A DNA stretch of 38,956 bases from CAZWSC01 sp964636385. GTDB lineage: Bacteria > Eisenbacteria > RBG-16-71-46 > CAIMUX01. The stretch covers positions 1 to 38,956 of the forward strand of contig CAZWSC010000117.1 of the NCBI GenBank assembly GCA_964636385.1, given 5' to 3'. The position numbers and the translations under genes were made by a program. Under the pieces are notes generated by a model, which saw nothing but the letters and a program-made list of their open reading frames with translations, searched no databases and was not told the DNA's origin. Shown here in pieces: positions 24,130 through 35,386 of this stretch (within the stretch, counting starts at the first letter, position 1; every line of letters begins with the position of its first letter).

Positions 24130-24456
24130 TCAGTGCCGGATCATCCAGATGACGCGCAGAACCGCGATCCAGAAGCCCGACAGCTCGTTCTTCTTAAGCT
24201 CGCCCTCCGGGTAGAACTCAGGCACTCCGGCGGCCTTACCCTGCCTGCCCTCTCCGGTCACGTAGATCCCGAACTCGTCGGGCTCGCTTCCGTCCGAATC
24301 ACCGCTTTCGTACGTGCGGCCATCCCCGTCCCCGAAGTGCGGGGAATCGTCGCCGGAGCCGGCCGTGCTTACACCCGGATGAGGAGGCAGGACAAGAGAG
24401 ACTGTGATCACCGCCAGGATGAGGAGCAGTCTTGAGGTGCGGATACAGCTGCACAT
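24130..24456 (-). CDS. Small secreted acidic protein upstream of the sigma54 activator
   Basis: The 108-aa product starts at ATG 24456 (GGAGGG 4 bases ahead) with a signal-peptide-like N-terminus (RLLLILAVITVSLVLPP), then an Asp/Gly/Ser-rich acidic stretch (SGDDSPHFGDGDGRTYESGD), and ends in a short hydrophobic Trp-rich segment (GFWIAVLRVIWMIRH). I do not recognise a family. The acidic region could bind Ca or be a spacer, and the C-terminal segment could be a membrane anchor. It ends 40 bases before the activator gene, so the two are probably one transcript from the promoter near 24525-24549. Confidence 0.65.
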   Translation of the reverse strand: MCSCIRTSRLLLILAVITVSLVLPPHPGVSTAGSGDDSPHFGDGDGRTYESGDSDGSEPDEFGIYVTGEGRQGKAAGVPEFYPEGELKKNELSGFWIAVLRVIWMIRH

Positions 24457-24764
24457 GATACCCTCCAACTTCTCTGCCACCGTATGTTATCGGCAGCGGA
24501 GCGTATCCAACCTTTCATAACAGTAGAAGGAATGGGGTGAAGGTGTCAATGTGCCAGATCCTCTGGTGTTCGCTGAACGCGCTGCCCTTGCCGTCATCGA
24601 CCGGTCGGGGTTCAGATGGGGCAGGCCGGGTCTCGCCGGAGTGCGGCCTTGAGAGCCGGCCCTTCGTCGTGTTATCCTGTTACTGATTGCATTCAGACAA
24701 GTTGGTGTAGTCCGTCCGGATCCGTTCCGGCTGAGATACCATCTCTGTAATCCAATGTCCCGAA
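24457..24764. promoter_or_regulatory. Divergent intergenic region between the small secreted protein and the GGDEF gene
   Basis: About 308 bases without a gene. On the plus strand TTGAGA (24649-24654) and TATCCT (24673-24678) with an 18-base spacer could drive the GGDEF gene, leaving a leader of roughly 80 bases. On the minus strand a perfect TTGACA (24544-24549) is followed at 18 bases by TACTGT (24520-24525), a plausible promoter for the secreted protein/activator pair. A CTGAGATACC string at 24731-24740 resembles a thi-box core only by chance. I saw no RNA gene. Confidence 0.5.
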
Positions 24765-26084
24765 ATGGGACACGGAGTAGCGACAACATTGAAACGGATT
24801 CCGATCAGCTATTACGACCTCTTGCGGGATGTCCTGTCACGTGCGGCCCTGAATGGGAAGGAGAAAGCCCTCCTCGACCGCGCCCTCCAGGAGGGCCAGC
24901 CGGGCGAGCTGGAGCGAACCGCCCGCGCCCTGGTGGACTCACTGGTCGATCGCGGGGCTCTCATGATCCTGGACCAGTCCCGGGAGGGGGATTTTGAGTG
25001 GCTGAGGCTCAGGGATCCGCAGCAGCGTCTCCGGATCAGAATCCGCCTGCCGATACGCCGCTACGCCCCGGAGACACGCACTATCCAGCTTCCTCTCGAG
25101 CACTCCGCCCGCTCCACCTTCCGCCATCATGAGGTTCAGGGCCTGCTTGGCATTCAGGGCAACCTGGTCAGCCATGACCGGGTCATGACGCCCAGGGATC
25201 TCGTACAGCGCCTGGAACGGGCAATGAAGGAGCTGGTCCCGACCGGTTCGGCCGTCTTTCACGTACTGGAGATGCCCCCGGGAGACGACTGGACCGCAGC
25301 GCCGAACTGGAACGGCCTGCCCGCCAGACCTGAGCAGCTGGAGGCACTCGGCCGCCAGAGGGATCACCTGATCCTCTATCCGGATCTGGGCCGCGACGGT
25401 TCGCTTCTCTTCATGGGCCTTGGAGATGAGACGACCGGATGGCGTGGAGTACTGGCGCTCCGTCATCCCGACAGGGAGCACTTCTCCCGGGAGAGGCTGG
25501 CCCTCGCTGTCATGGTGGCGCAGCACTTCCAGAATCTGCTCTCCACCTGCATCCGTCTTCAGGGCCTGATCTTCTACGACTTCCTCACGGGAATATACAA
25601 CCGTTCGTACTTCGAGGAACAGCTGGAGCGCGAGATCGCCGTTGCGGACAGGCGCGGACAGTCGCTTGGCCTGCTCATCATCGATATCGACGACTTCAAG
25701 GCCTTCAACACACGTTACGGGTATGAAGGCGGAGACCGCGTGCTGGCGACAGTGGCCTGCGTGCTCAAGAGCGCACTTCGTCACACCGACACACTTGCCC
25801 GTCACGGCGGAGAGGAGTTCGCAGCCATACTCTCCCCTCCTGTGCCCCGGGAAGAGGCGCGAATGATCTCGCAACGGCTGTGGGAGGCCGTGGCCAACGA
25901 GCCCCTGACGATGCGCAGCCTTGACGGCAGGACCGTGGCCGAGCGGATCACCATTTCGATCGGCGGCGTTCTCTATCCGGAAGGCGCACGGAACAGCCGC
26001 GAGCTCTGGAACGCGGCCAACCGTCTTCTCCTGGAAGCCAAGGAGAGAGGCAAGAACCAGGTGCGCTTCTGGGGAGATGCGTGA
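24765..26084 (+). CDS. GGDEF-domain diguanylate cyclase
   Basis: The 439-aa protein would make c-di-GMP. Its C-terminal 170 residues are a full GGDEF domain: FYDFLTGIYNRSYFEEQLER, LIIDIDDFKAFNTRYGYEGGD, the active-site GGEEF near residue 347, and an intact inhibitory I-site RHTD five residues before it. Both catalysis and product inhibition therefore look possible. Residues about 125-270 look GAF-like (GSAVFHVLEMPPGDDW, FSRERLALAVMVAQHF); the first 120 residues are unrecognised. There is no membrane segment, so it is cytosolic. Start ATG 24765 lacks a good ribosome site; TTG 24789, with GGAG 11 bases before it, is an alternative. It is divergent from the sigma54 activator unit. Confidence 0.9.
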   Translation: MGHGVATTLKRIPISYYDLLRDVLSRAALNGKEKALLDRALQEGQPGELERTARALVDSLVDRGALMILDQSREGDFEWLRLRDPQQRLRIRIRLPIRRYAPETRTIQLPLEHSARSTFRHHEVQGLLGIQGNLVSHDRVMTPRDLVQRLERAMKELVPTGSAVFHVLEMPPGDDWTAAPNWNGLPARPEQLEALGRQRDHLILYPDLGRDGSLLFMGLGDETTGWRGVLALRHPDREHFSRERLALAVMVAQHFQNLLSTCIRLQGLIFYDFLTGIYNRSYFEEQLEREIAVADRRGQSLGLLIIDIDDFKAFNTRYGYEGGDRVLATVACVLKSALRHTDTLARHGGEEFAAILSPPVPREEARMISQRLWEAVANEPLTMRSLDGRTVAERITISIGGVLYPEGARNSRELWNAANRLLLEAKERGKNQVRFWGDA

Positions 26085-26087
26085 GCC

Positions 26088-26105
26088 TGAAGGGCCGGGC
26101 CTTCA
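26088..26105. terminator. Short inverted repeat between converging GGDEF and selD genes (weak)
   Basis: TGAAGG (26088-26093) and CCTTCA (26100-26105) form a 6-bp stem with a 6-base GC loop just after the GGDEF stop, and overlap the selD stop codon. No T-tract follows on either strand, so it is at best a weak or bidirectional pause site. Confidence 0.3.
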
Positions 26106-27176
26106 CACAGCCCCCCCGACATGGACACGGATCCTGCCCGGATTCTCACCGGCAAACCTGCCGATCACCGACGCCGTGAGGCCCCGCTCCGTGAAGGCGC
26201 GCAGTGCACCGGCTGCCTCTGTCTCGGAAAGAGCCGCCATCAGCCCGCCGGAGGTCTGCGGATCGTAGAGCAGGTCGGCCAGGTCAGCGGGCACGGATCT
26301 GTCGATCTCAACCAGCTTCTCCCGGTAGCTGCGATTCCTGCGCAGCCCTCCCGGGATCAGGCCGGCCGCGGCATACTCCCGCGCCGAGGGGAGAAGCGGT
26401 ACTGCAGCCGCATCCAGCAGCAGGCCGGTATCAGAGTCTTCGACCATCTCGCACGCGTGTCCCAGCAGGCCGAACCCCGTCACATCGGTGCAGGCATGCA
26501 CATCGAACTCCTTCAGGACCTCGGCAGCAGCACGATTCAGGGCGCACATCGACTCCACAGCTGCGGCTGCCACATCAGGAGGCGCCTTGCCCGCCTTCAC
26601 GGCCGTGTTGACGACGCCGGTTCCGATCGGCTTCGTCAGAAGCAGCCTGTCACCGGCCCGGGCGCCGCGATTGGTCATGACCCTGTCCGGATGCACGACC
26701 CCGGTCACGGACATCCCGTACTTGAGCTCGGGGTCGGCCACCGTGTGCCCGCCCGCCAGTACCGCGCCGGCTTCCTTCAGAACGTCGATCCCTCCGCGCA
26801 GAATCTCCCTCAGAACGGAGATCTCCATCGTCCCGGAGGGAAAACCGACGATGTTGAGGGCGCAGAGCGGGCGCCCCCCCATCGCATAGACGTCGCTCAG
26901 GGCGTTCGCGGCCGCAATCCTCCCGAACAGATATGGGTCGTCGACTATCGGCGTGAAGAAGTCGACGGTCTGTATAAGGGCGAGATCCCCGCTGAGCCGG
27001 TAGACACCGGCGTCGTCAGCAGTCTCCAGCCCGACAAGGAGGTTCGGATCCGCAGGCAGGTCCAGTCCGGAGAGCGCACAGGCCAGGTCCCCCGGCCCCA
27101 GTTTCGACGCTCACCCCGCACCGGACACGGTCTGGGTGAGCCTCTTCTTCTTCGGGAGCTCGGGAAGCCCTTCCAT
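26103..27176 (-). CDS. selD: Selenide, water dikinase (SelD), itself a selenoprotein with in-frame UGA at codon 22
   Basis: SelD makes selenophosphate from selenide and ATP for selenocysteine and selenouridine synthesis. Translated through one UGA (27111-27113) the gene gives 357 aa starting at ATG 27176, with AAGGAGG just upstream. The active site reads SGAG-U-ASKLGPGDL: selenocysteine where many SelD have Cys, with the essential Lys three residues on. TVDFFTPIVDDP, NALSDVYAMGG, AGGHTVADPELKYG, LTKPIGTG and a C-terminal DPQTSGGL follow. Coding signal and family similarity run unbroken on both sides of the UGA, so it is not a frameshift or pseudogene. A standard gene caller would start at 26882 and lose the active site. 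A candidate SECIS hairpin follows the UGA. It lies 29 bases after clpB. Confidence 0.93.
27080..27098 (-). promoter_or_regulatory. Candidate bacterial SECIS element of selD
   Basis: Counting from the UGA (+1 is 27110), bases +13 to +20 pair with +24 to +31: five G-C/C-G pairs at the core (GGCC with GGCC), extended by GU pairs and GG/CC. The apical loop is GGA at +21 to +23. This meets the usual bacterial SECIS needs: a hairpin about 15-35 bases downstream with G in the first two loop positions. It is my hand fold, not computed. Confidence 0.55.
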
Positions 27177-27205
27177 CTGTTCCTCCTTCCATGAGGCAGG
27201 CGCCG

Positions 27206-29794
<2,589 letters not shown>

Positions 29795-29833
29795 CCCTCC
29801 TCCGTTGAACGATTGCCCCGGCCGTCCTGTGGA

Positions 29834-32800
29834 TTACCGGATTCTGGCCATCCGTTCCACTCTCCTGAGTGTCTTTCCCTCGTTGGTCCGCACCTCAACC
29901 TTGTAGAAGTAGACCCCGTTCGAAACCTGGTCGCCGTCGTTGTCGCGGCCGTCCCATTCGACGCAGTTGTCGTTCACATTGGCGGGACCCTCAGCCGACC
30001 AGATCCTCCTTCCGCTCAGGGTGAAGATCTGCAACCTTGCCGAGGACATGGTGCGGCTCAGGCGGTAGCAGATGCGAGTCTTCTCCTCGAACGGATTGGG
30101 GAAGTTATACACCTCAAGGAGCAGGTCCTGCTCCATCATCCCCCGGAACGACGCAGAACGTACGGCATACTCCCCATCCACCCGTCTGACGCGAAGATCA
30201 AGCCTGTGGGCGCCGTCGGTCAGGATGTGCGGAAGGATCCCCATGACCTCCCATTGTCGCGGTCCCCCGGATGTCAGCTCAATCAGTGGAATCGGCTCAT
30301 CCCCGAGCCACAGGCCGATTTCCTCCGCCTGAAGGTCGACAGGCGAAGTCAGGGCGACAACAACGGTGTCGGACGCCTCCAGCGCCTCCTGCGGACGGAT
30401 GGCCCTGTGGATTCCGTCGCGGATGGACCAGAACCCGGCATCCAGCCGGACAGGCAGATAGGTCGACCTGACCCGCCCCGTCCCGTCCACAGCCCTGATC
30501 TCGTACTCGTAGTCCTCGACCGGGGGCATCAGGATGGTCGAATAGTCCAGCCGAAGCCGCCTGTCGCTGCCCGGGAAGTCCGGGTCCGGAATCAGGGAGT
30601 AGAGCGAGTCGGGAACTGCCAGGCCGTCGCGGAAAAGCGAACCATCGAGCGACACTTCGTCCCGGATCCTGGCCGAGATGTGCAGCGTGTCGGTGGCGGC
30701 AGCAGCCTCCACCCACATTCCCCCGGTCCACGACTCCCCGTTGACCAGAACCTCGATACGCGGCGGCGCCATTTCCAGCGTCATGGTCGGATCGCCGAGC
30801 AGCGGGTAGGTCGCCACGGGTCCCCACAGGTTCGGGCTGGAACCTCCCTCCACGAGCTTGTACTTGCCTGCCGTGACAATCTCCCCGAGCAACCAGCGGG
30901 AACGCCCATCCGCATCCGTCGGCGGATTGACGAACCACTCGTGGAACAGGGCCAGGTTCAGGCGGTGATTGTCGCTGACCCACTCATAAGCCGTGGAGGC
31001 AAGCGCGGCTATCGCCCCCGCGCCGCCTTCGAGGAACAGCAGCTTCTCGGAAATGCAGTCCCTGCGCGGGTCTCCCCGCTCGTCGTGACCGGAAAACTCC
31101 GCGAGATGACAGCTGAAGCCCAGGAAGAAAAAGGGGCGGGAGGAGTTCTCGAGAAGGCGCGTGTCCTGACGCACAACCGGATCGTCGGAGAAGATGTACT
31201 CGTGGCTTATGAGGTAACGGTTGGCATGCCCCTGGTAGCTCACGAAGAGATGTCCCATGTTCATCGTGCTTAGAAGCACCGGCGAAAGGGTGAAGTAGCC
31301 GTAGTCGAAGTTCTCCCTGTAGGGGGCCGGGCTTCTGTAGCAGGGGGCTGCGTACTCGCAGTCACTGAAGTCGCACCGCCAGTCACGGCACTCACTGCTG
31401 CCCAGGGAATCGTACCTGGCGCACCTTCCCAGACAGGCGACCGTGTCCATGTAGGCGGCGGTGTAGAACGAGTCGACGCGCATCCCGGTGAAACCCGCGG
31501 CTTCGCGTATCAGGTACCGGGCCTCCCGCGATGCCCAGCGGAAGACCGAGTCACCGGATCTGCGGGGGTTCCCCCGGGGGTCTCCCTTCCAGGCGTAGTT
31601 CGCGGCAGAACTCCCCGTGTCGCCCGAATACTCGTCATCGGCAATCAGAAGCCCACGACTGCGCCAGGTGTCGGTGTCCCGGAATCGCTCGTACTCCAGA
31701 ATCTTCGACACCATGGTCTCCACCTCGCTGACCGTCCCCGCAGGGATCCGGCCGATGTGCATGTCCGGATGGAAATCCAACTGTTCACCCGTGCCGACCA
31801 GGTTATCGACGAACCAGTGATCGCTGGATACCAGCTCCGGACCCTGCCCGGAATGTGCCAGGGAAAAGACGGTCTGGGTCGGCACAAGGTTCGGCCCGCT
31901 CACATCCAGAACCCCGCCGAAGTCGTTGCTCGCATCCCCGACCAGAAGCAGGAACGAAGGGGGCGACACCCGCGTTCCGAACAGGTAACGAAGGTAGCTG
32001 CGGATCGCCTCGGGCCACTGCCGCCCGCCGTTGAACTGGTCATAAACATCAAGGACGGAGACAGTACGAACGAACAGACCCTGACTCCGGCGTGCCTGTG
32101 CCAGGGGCTCGATGGCGTCGGAAAAACCGGGATGGCAGATGATCAGAAGATCCTCGCGCGGACCCTGGGGAATGCCGAGATCCACCCCCGATACCGGCTG
32201 AATCTCCACTGGAATCGACGCCCGGTCGGGAGCAAGCGCCATCAGAGTCCGGGTCCGTCCCGAGTCACCCAGATCAAGCTGAACGCGCAGCACACCACCA
32301 CCGAACTGCGCCGGAGTGTGAGTCAGCCTGGCGGGACCGCTCTCGTGGCCGGCCATGGTCGAGTCGGTGACATCGAACAGGAGTGGAGCCGCCGCGCCGA
32401 AGCCGGAAAGCCGGTACTCCCTGACCCCCGCCGACCCGTTGGTGCTCCACGCCAGGTATCGGTTCATGGCATTGAAGGAGCGGCGGTAGGTCCACCTCAT
32501 CCAGTCAACGGCCGCACCGTAACCATCCGGCGCCATCTCCATCTCGAAGCTGTTACCGCTCTGCGAGACATTCAGCGGCGCCAGTTCTTCAACACCATAC
32601 GTGCGAAGCTCTCTCCTCATAAGGGGCACGGTCACCTGACCCGGAAGATCAACGTAACCGCCGCCGCCGGGAGCAACGCGCATGGTCACCCTGGCCTGGA
32701 AGTTCCCGGGCGGCCTCGTGACCCCCTGGAGGCTCACATCGAGGCGCAGCAGATCCTGCACTCCGGGCAGGTCGAAGGTCACCTGGTGCCTCCCCGCATC

Positions 32801-34084
32801 CCGCCCGAACCAGCAGAAGTGATCCACCGTGATCGACTCAATCCCCAGGTGGAGGAAGCTGGGACCGTGCAGATCATCCGTCGCCGCATTTTTCATGTAG
32901 ACCCCATCACCCTCGAGATGGTCCGTCCACACGAAGCTGGTTTCAGGTGTCAGGCCGTCCTGATCCAGGTACGATCCCCGCTCCCCCATCCGCGCTCCGC
33001 CCTCAGGCCGCAGAAACAGCATGTATGAGTTGCGGCGTCCGTACCGCTTCTGCGCAGCCCCCATCCTGTACCTGTCCCACGAAGTCAGGCCAAAGAAGTA
33101 GAAGGAGTCACCGGGGCCGAAAACCCCGTCCCGGTTCACATCGTCAACGAACATGGGAACAGGAGCCTCACGGAAGGGATCCTCCTGATCGGTCTCCACA
33201 AACCACCGCTCCACAAGCGCCATCTCGGCAACCGCAGGCTGAAAGACGTCCCAACCTGCATCAACAAGATCCTGATACCTGACACGGTGAATGTCGGAAC
33301 GCTCCACATCGATCCGCATGCCGGCTTCAACCGCAATCCCCTTGCCGGGAACCCGCGCATCCCAACGCCGGGGGTAACGGGCCCACGACCCGGCATCCCC
33401 ATGGTTCAGAATCGACCGCTCATACATCCTATCCCAGCTGCCGTGATCAGGACCCGGCACCGCCATCTGAACGGACGGAATCCCGCCCCACGAACCCTTC
33501 AGACCCGGATCCCCCCTCCCGGCAGGCACGAAACTCACCTCGATCTCCATCCGCGTCGCAACGCGTATCCCCGAAGATGCCGGATCCCACCGGTACGGCA
33601 GAATCTCCAAGGGAATCACACGCTGGTGCCTCATCCAGGCCACAGGGCCGGGGGCAGCCCACACGGGAGGATAGGCAGACGAGTAGGCCGCCGGGTCACG
33701 GATGATCTCAACCTCATGAACAGGGAATCCGTCTTCGCCGACATCGATCCGGGGCGTGGGAACAGGACGGGGGGGGCCGGATGGTATGAGCTGCTCCGAG
33801 ATGATCCGCACGGTGAACCGGGCTTCAGCATCAGGAGGGAGGGCCAGGCGGACCCCGGTCCGCGGTAACTCCGGAACCCCGGGCTCGGAAACGGTATCCC
33901 AGCCGGGAAGATGAACAGACACCTCACCCCCCGGACCAGACGCGATGATCCCGGGGATCGGAGACGAGACATCCAGAAGCACGCCGTCCGAATCCGAGTG
34001 CACAATCCTGACCGGCGCGCCAATAACAGGGGTTGCAGAGATGCCTGCCAGGATCAAAAGGACACAGAACAGGCGCCGCATCAT
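29834..34084 (-). CDS. Secreted gingipain-like C25 peptidase with C-terminal sorting-type (FlgD-like) domain
   Basis: The 1416-aa protein starts (ATG 34084, GGAGG 7 bases ahead) with a signal peptide (LFCVLLILAGISATPVIGA). An N-terminal propeptide-like region (PGVPELPRTGVRLALP) resembles gingipain/PorU prodomains. The C25 domain covers about residues 650-1020: LLIICHPGFSDAIEPLA, VYDQFNGGRQWPEAIRSYL, LLLVGDASNDFGG, the catalytic-His region LFVSYQGHANRYL near 945, and the catalytic-Cys region FFFLGFSCHLAEFSGH near 993. An odd six-Cys stretch sits at about 882-915. The end (about 1320-1416; YNFPNPFEEKTRICYRLS, GVYFYKVEVRTNEG) is an FlgD/T9SS type A sorting-like fold. It probably is exported by a T9SS-like route; PorU-like sortase or free protease remain open. 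Confidence 0.88.
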   Translation of the reverse strand: MMRRLFCVLLILAGISATPVIGAPVRIVHSDSDGVLLDVSSPIPGIIASGPGGEVSVHLPGWDTVSEPGVPELPRTGVRLALPPDAEARFTVRIISEQLIPSGPPRPVPTPRIDVGEDGFPVHEVEIIRDPAAYSSAYPPVWAAPGPVAWMRHQRVIPLEILPYRWDPASSGIRVATRMEIEVSFVPAGRGDPGLKGSWGGIPSVQMAVPGPDHGSWDRMYERSILNHGDAGSWARYPRRWDARVPGKGIAVEAGMRIDVERSDIHRVRYQDLVDAGWDVFQPAVAEMALVERWFVETDQEDPFREAPVPMFVDDVNRDGVFGPGDSFYFFGLTSWDRYRMGAAQKRYGRRNSYMLFLRPEGGARMGERGSYLDQDGLTPETSFVWTDHLEGDGVYMKNAATDDLHGPSFLHLGIESITVDHFCWFGRDAGRHQVTFDLPGVQDLLRLDVSLQGVTRPPGNFQARVTMRVAPGGGGYVDLPGQVTVPLMRRELRTYGVEELAPLNVSQSGNSFEMEMAPDGYGAAVDWMRWTYRRSFNAMNRYLAWSTNGSAGVREYRLSGFGAAAPLLFDVTDSTMAGHESGPARLTHTPAQFGGGVLRVQLDLGDSGRTRTLMALAPDRASIPVEIQPVSGVDLGIPQGPREDLLIICHPGFSDAIEPLAQARRSQGLFVRTVSVLDVYDQFNGGRQWPEAIRSYLRYLFGTRVSPPSFLLLVGDASNDFGGVLDVSGPNLVPTQTVFSLAHSGQGPELVSSDHWFVDNLVGTGEQLDFHPDMHIGRIPAGTVSEVETMVSKILEYERFRDTDTWRSRGLLIADDEYSGDTGSSAANYAWKGDPRGNPRRSGDSVFRWASREARYLIREAAGFTGMRVDSFYTAAYMDTVACLGRCARYDSLGSSECRDWRCDFSDCEYAAPCYRSPAPYRENFDYGYFTLSPVLLSTMNMGHLFVSYQGHANRYLISHEYIFSDDPVVRQDTRLLENSSRPFFFLGFSCHLAEFSGHDERGDPRRDCISEKLLFLEGGAGAIAALASTAYEWVSDNHRLNLALFHEWFVNPPTDADGRSRWLLGEIVTAGKYKLVEGGSSPNLWGPVATYPLLGDPTMTLEMAPPRIEVLVNGESWTGGMWVEAAAATDTLHISARIRDEVSLDGSLFRDGLAVPDSLYSLIPDPDFPGSDRRLRLDYSTILMPPVEDYEYEIRAVDGTGRVRSTYLPVRLDAGFWSIRDGIHRAIRPQEALEASDTVVVALTSPVDLQAEEIGLWLGDEPIPLIELTSGGPRQWEVMGILPHILTDGAHRLDLRVRRVDGEYAVRSASFRGMMEQDLLLEVYNFPNPFEEKTRICYRLSRTMSSARLQIFTLSGRRIWSAEGPANVNDNCVEWDGRDNDGDQVSNGVYFYKVEVRTNEGKTLRRVERMARIR

Positions 34085-34432
34085 CTTCCCGCCTCCGGGT
34101 TGAAGGTATGGGGACAAGCCGAACAGAACGACTGTGTATGAACTGCGATACCCGGCAGTTCGTTCCGGCCAGTCACATCTTCTCCAGTGTTGGACGCGCC
34201 GGCTCCGGTCCTGACTGAGCCTATCTCCTGCATCCTGGACACTCCCCCTGGATCATTGCCAGAATCGACAGTCCCCCAATCAGTTGCAAAGCTCGCAGAA
34301 TGGTCTGATAGTGACACGGGCCCGCCCGACTGTCAAGGAACCGGCCGGACGAGTCGACGGGAGCATGGACCGACGTGCAGTTCCTCGAACTTTGACGCCC
34401 TCATACCAGGTGTGCTACCTTCCATCCTCGTC
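34085..34432. promoter_or_regulatory. Divergent intergenic region between the C25 peptidase and the UbiA gene
   Basis: About 348 bases without a convincing gene. On the minus strand a perfect TTGACA (34331-34336) and CACTAT (34308-34313) are 17 bases apart and could drive the peptidase with a leader of about 220 bases. On the plus strand TTGACG (34392-34397) and TACCTT (34416-34421) are 18 bases apart and point at the UbiA gene, whose ATG would be only about 5 bases past the start point. The upstream part of the long plus-strand frame that crosses this region does not look coding. Confidence 0.5.
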
Positions 34433-35371
34433 ATGCAGACACGGCTTTCGCTTTACTGGGAGTTTGCGCGCCCCTTTACGTTGATAGCGCCGGCCCTCGG
34501 GATGATCTCCGGGGGGGTAACCGCCATGGGGGCGGGCGAACCGATTTCCCTCACCCGGGATGTCATCCTGAACATCCTTCTCGGCACTCTCATGGCTGCA
34601 GCGCTGAATGGGGCATCCAACGGAATCAACCAGATCTACGATCTCGTTGCAGACAGGATGAACAAGCCGGGTCGTCCGATCCCCTCGGGGCGTATGAGCA
34701 TTCGCGAGGCTGCGTGGGTATCCGTGGCAATGTACGTCATCGCCGGCATTCTGGCCGCACTGGTGAACTGGCAGTGTTTCGTCCTGGCAATGGTGGCCGC
34801 CGTTGCCACGGTTGCCTACTCCGTTCCCCCGTTCCGCACGAAGCGCCACGGCGTAGCCGCCAATGTCACGATAGCAATCCCACGGGGAGTGCTGTTGAGG
34901 GTGGCGGGCTGGTCCGCCGTTCGCCCGAACGTCTTCACGACGGATCCGGGCGGGCATTCCGGCGAGGCCTGGTTCGTGGGCGCAATCTTCGGCGTGTTCC
35001 TGCTTGGCGCGGCTACCACCAAGGACTTCGCGGACATGAAGGGGGATGCCGCGGACGGGTGTGAGACACTCCCGATCCGGTACGGCCCGAGGATTGCAGC
35101 GTGGATGATATCCCCGTTCTTCATCCTGCCTTTCCTGCTGATTCCCCTCGGTGCGCACCAGGGGTGGCTCACCGGACTGCCTGTTCTACTCCACATACTC
35201 GGGTTCGGACTCGCGCTCTGGGGAGCGTACACTGTTTACCTTGTCCTCAGGGATCCCGAGGAACTGGCCCGAACTGAAAACCACCCCTCCTGGCGGCAGA
35301 TGTACATGATGATTTTCGCCCTGCAGATCGGTTTCATGGTCTCCTATACAGCCAAGTACTGGTTCAACTGA
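34433..35371 (+). CDS. UbiA-family membrane prenyltransferase
   Basis: The 312-aa integral membrane protein has the two Asp-rich UbiA motifs: NGINQIYDLVADRMNKPGRP (N-x3-D-x3-D, about residues 63-82) and DFADMKGDAADG near 200, separated by alternating hydrophobic helices (at least seven). It would transfer a polyprenyl group to an acceptor. The motif 1 context NKPGRPIPSG and the D-x-x-D-x-x-G-D motif 2 resemble chlorophyll synthase and digeranylgeranylglyceryl phosphate synthase more than UbiA/MenA proper; the acceptor cannot be read. There is no Shine-Dalgarno before ATG 34433 and a promoter-like pair ends about 12 bases upstream, so the mRNA may be leaderless. GTG 34412 is a possible alternative start. 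Confidence 0.88.
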   Translation: MQTRLSLYWEFARPFTLIAPALGMISGGVTAMGAGEPISLTRDVILNILLGTLMAAALNGASNGINQIYDLVADRMNKPGRPIPSGRMSIREAAWVSVAMYVIAGILAALVNWQCFVLAMVAAVATVAYSVPPFRTKRHGVAANVTIAIPRGVLLRVAGWSAVRPNVFTTDPGGHSGEAWFVGAIFGVFLLGAATTKDFADMKGDAADGCETLPIRYGPRIAAWMISPFFILPFLLIPLGAHQGWLTGLPVLLHILGFGLALWGAYTVYLVLRDPEELARTENHPSWRQMYMMIFALQIGFMVSYTAKYWFN

Positions 35372-35386
35372 GACGCAGCCGTGCGC

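Noticed and set aside
24540..24562. Possible sigma54 -24/-12 site on the minus strand (TGGCACATTGACACC)
   Set aside because: The spacing puts CC, not GC, at the -12 element; a sigma70 TTGACA box explains the site better.
24731..24745. CTGAGATACC resembling the thi-box of a TPP riboswitch
   Set aside because: The other conserved TPP segments (GGGG..C upstream and ACCTGAT downstream) are missing and the next gene is a GGDEF protein.
26882..27192. selD as a frameshifted or truncated pseudogene
   Set aside because: The only interruption is a UGA exactly at the active-site Sec/Cys position, with strong ribosome site and family sequence on both sides.
34187..34432. 82-residue N-terminal extension of the UbiA-family protein
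   Set aside because: The extension has no family match or hydrophobic helix and crosses both promoter candidates; the conserved protein begins at 34433.
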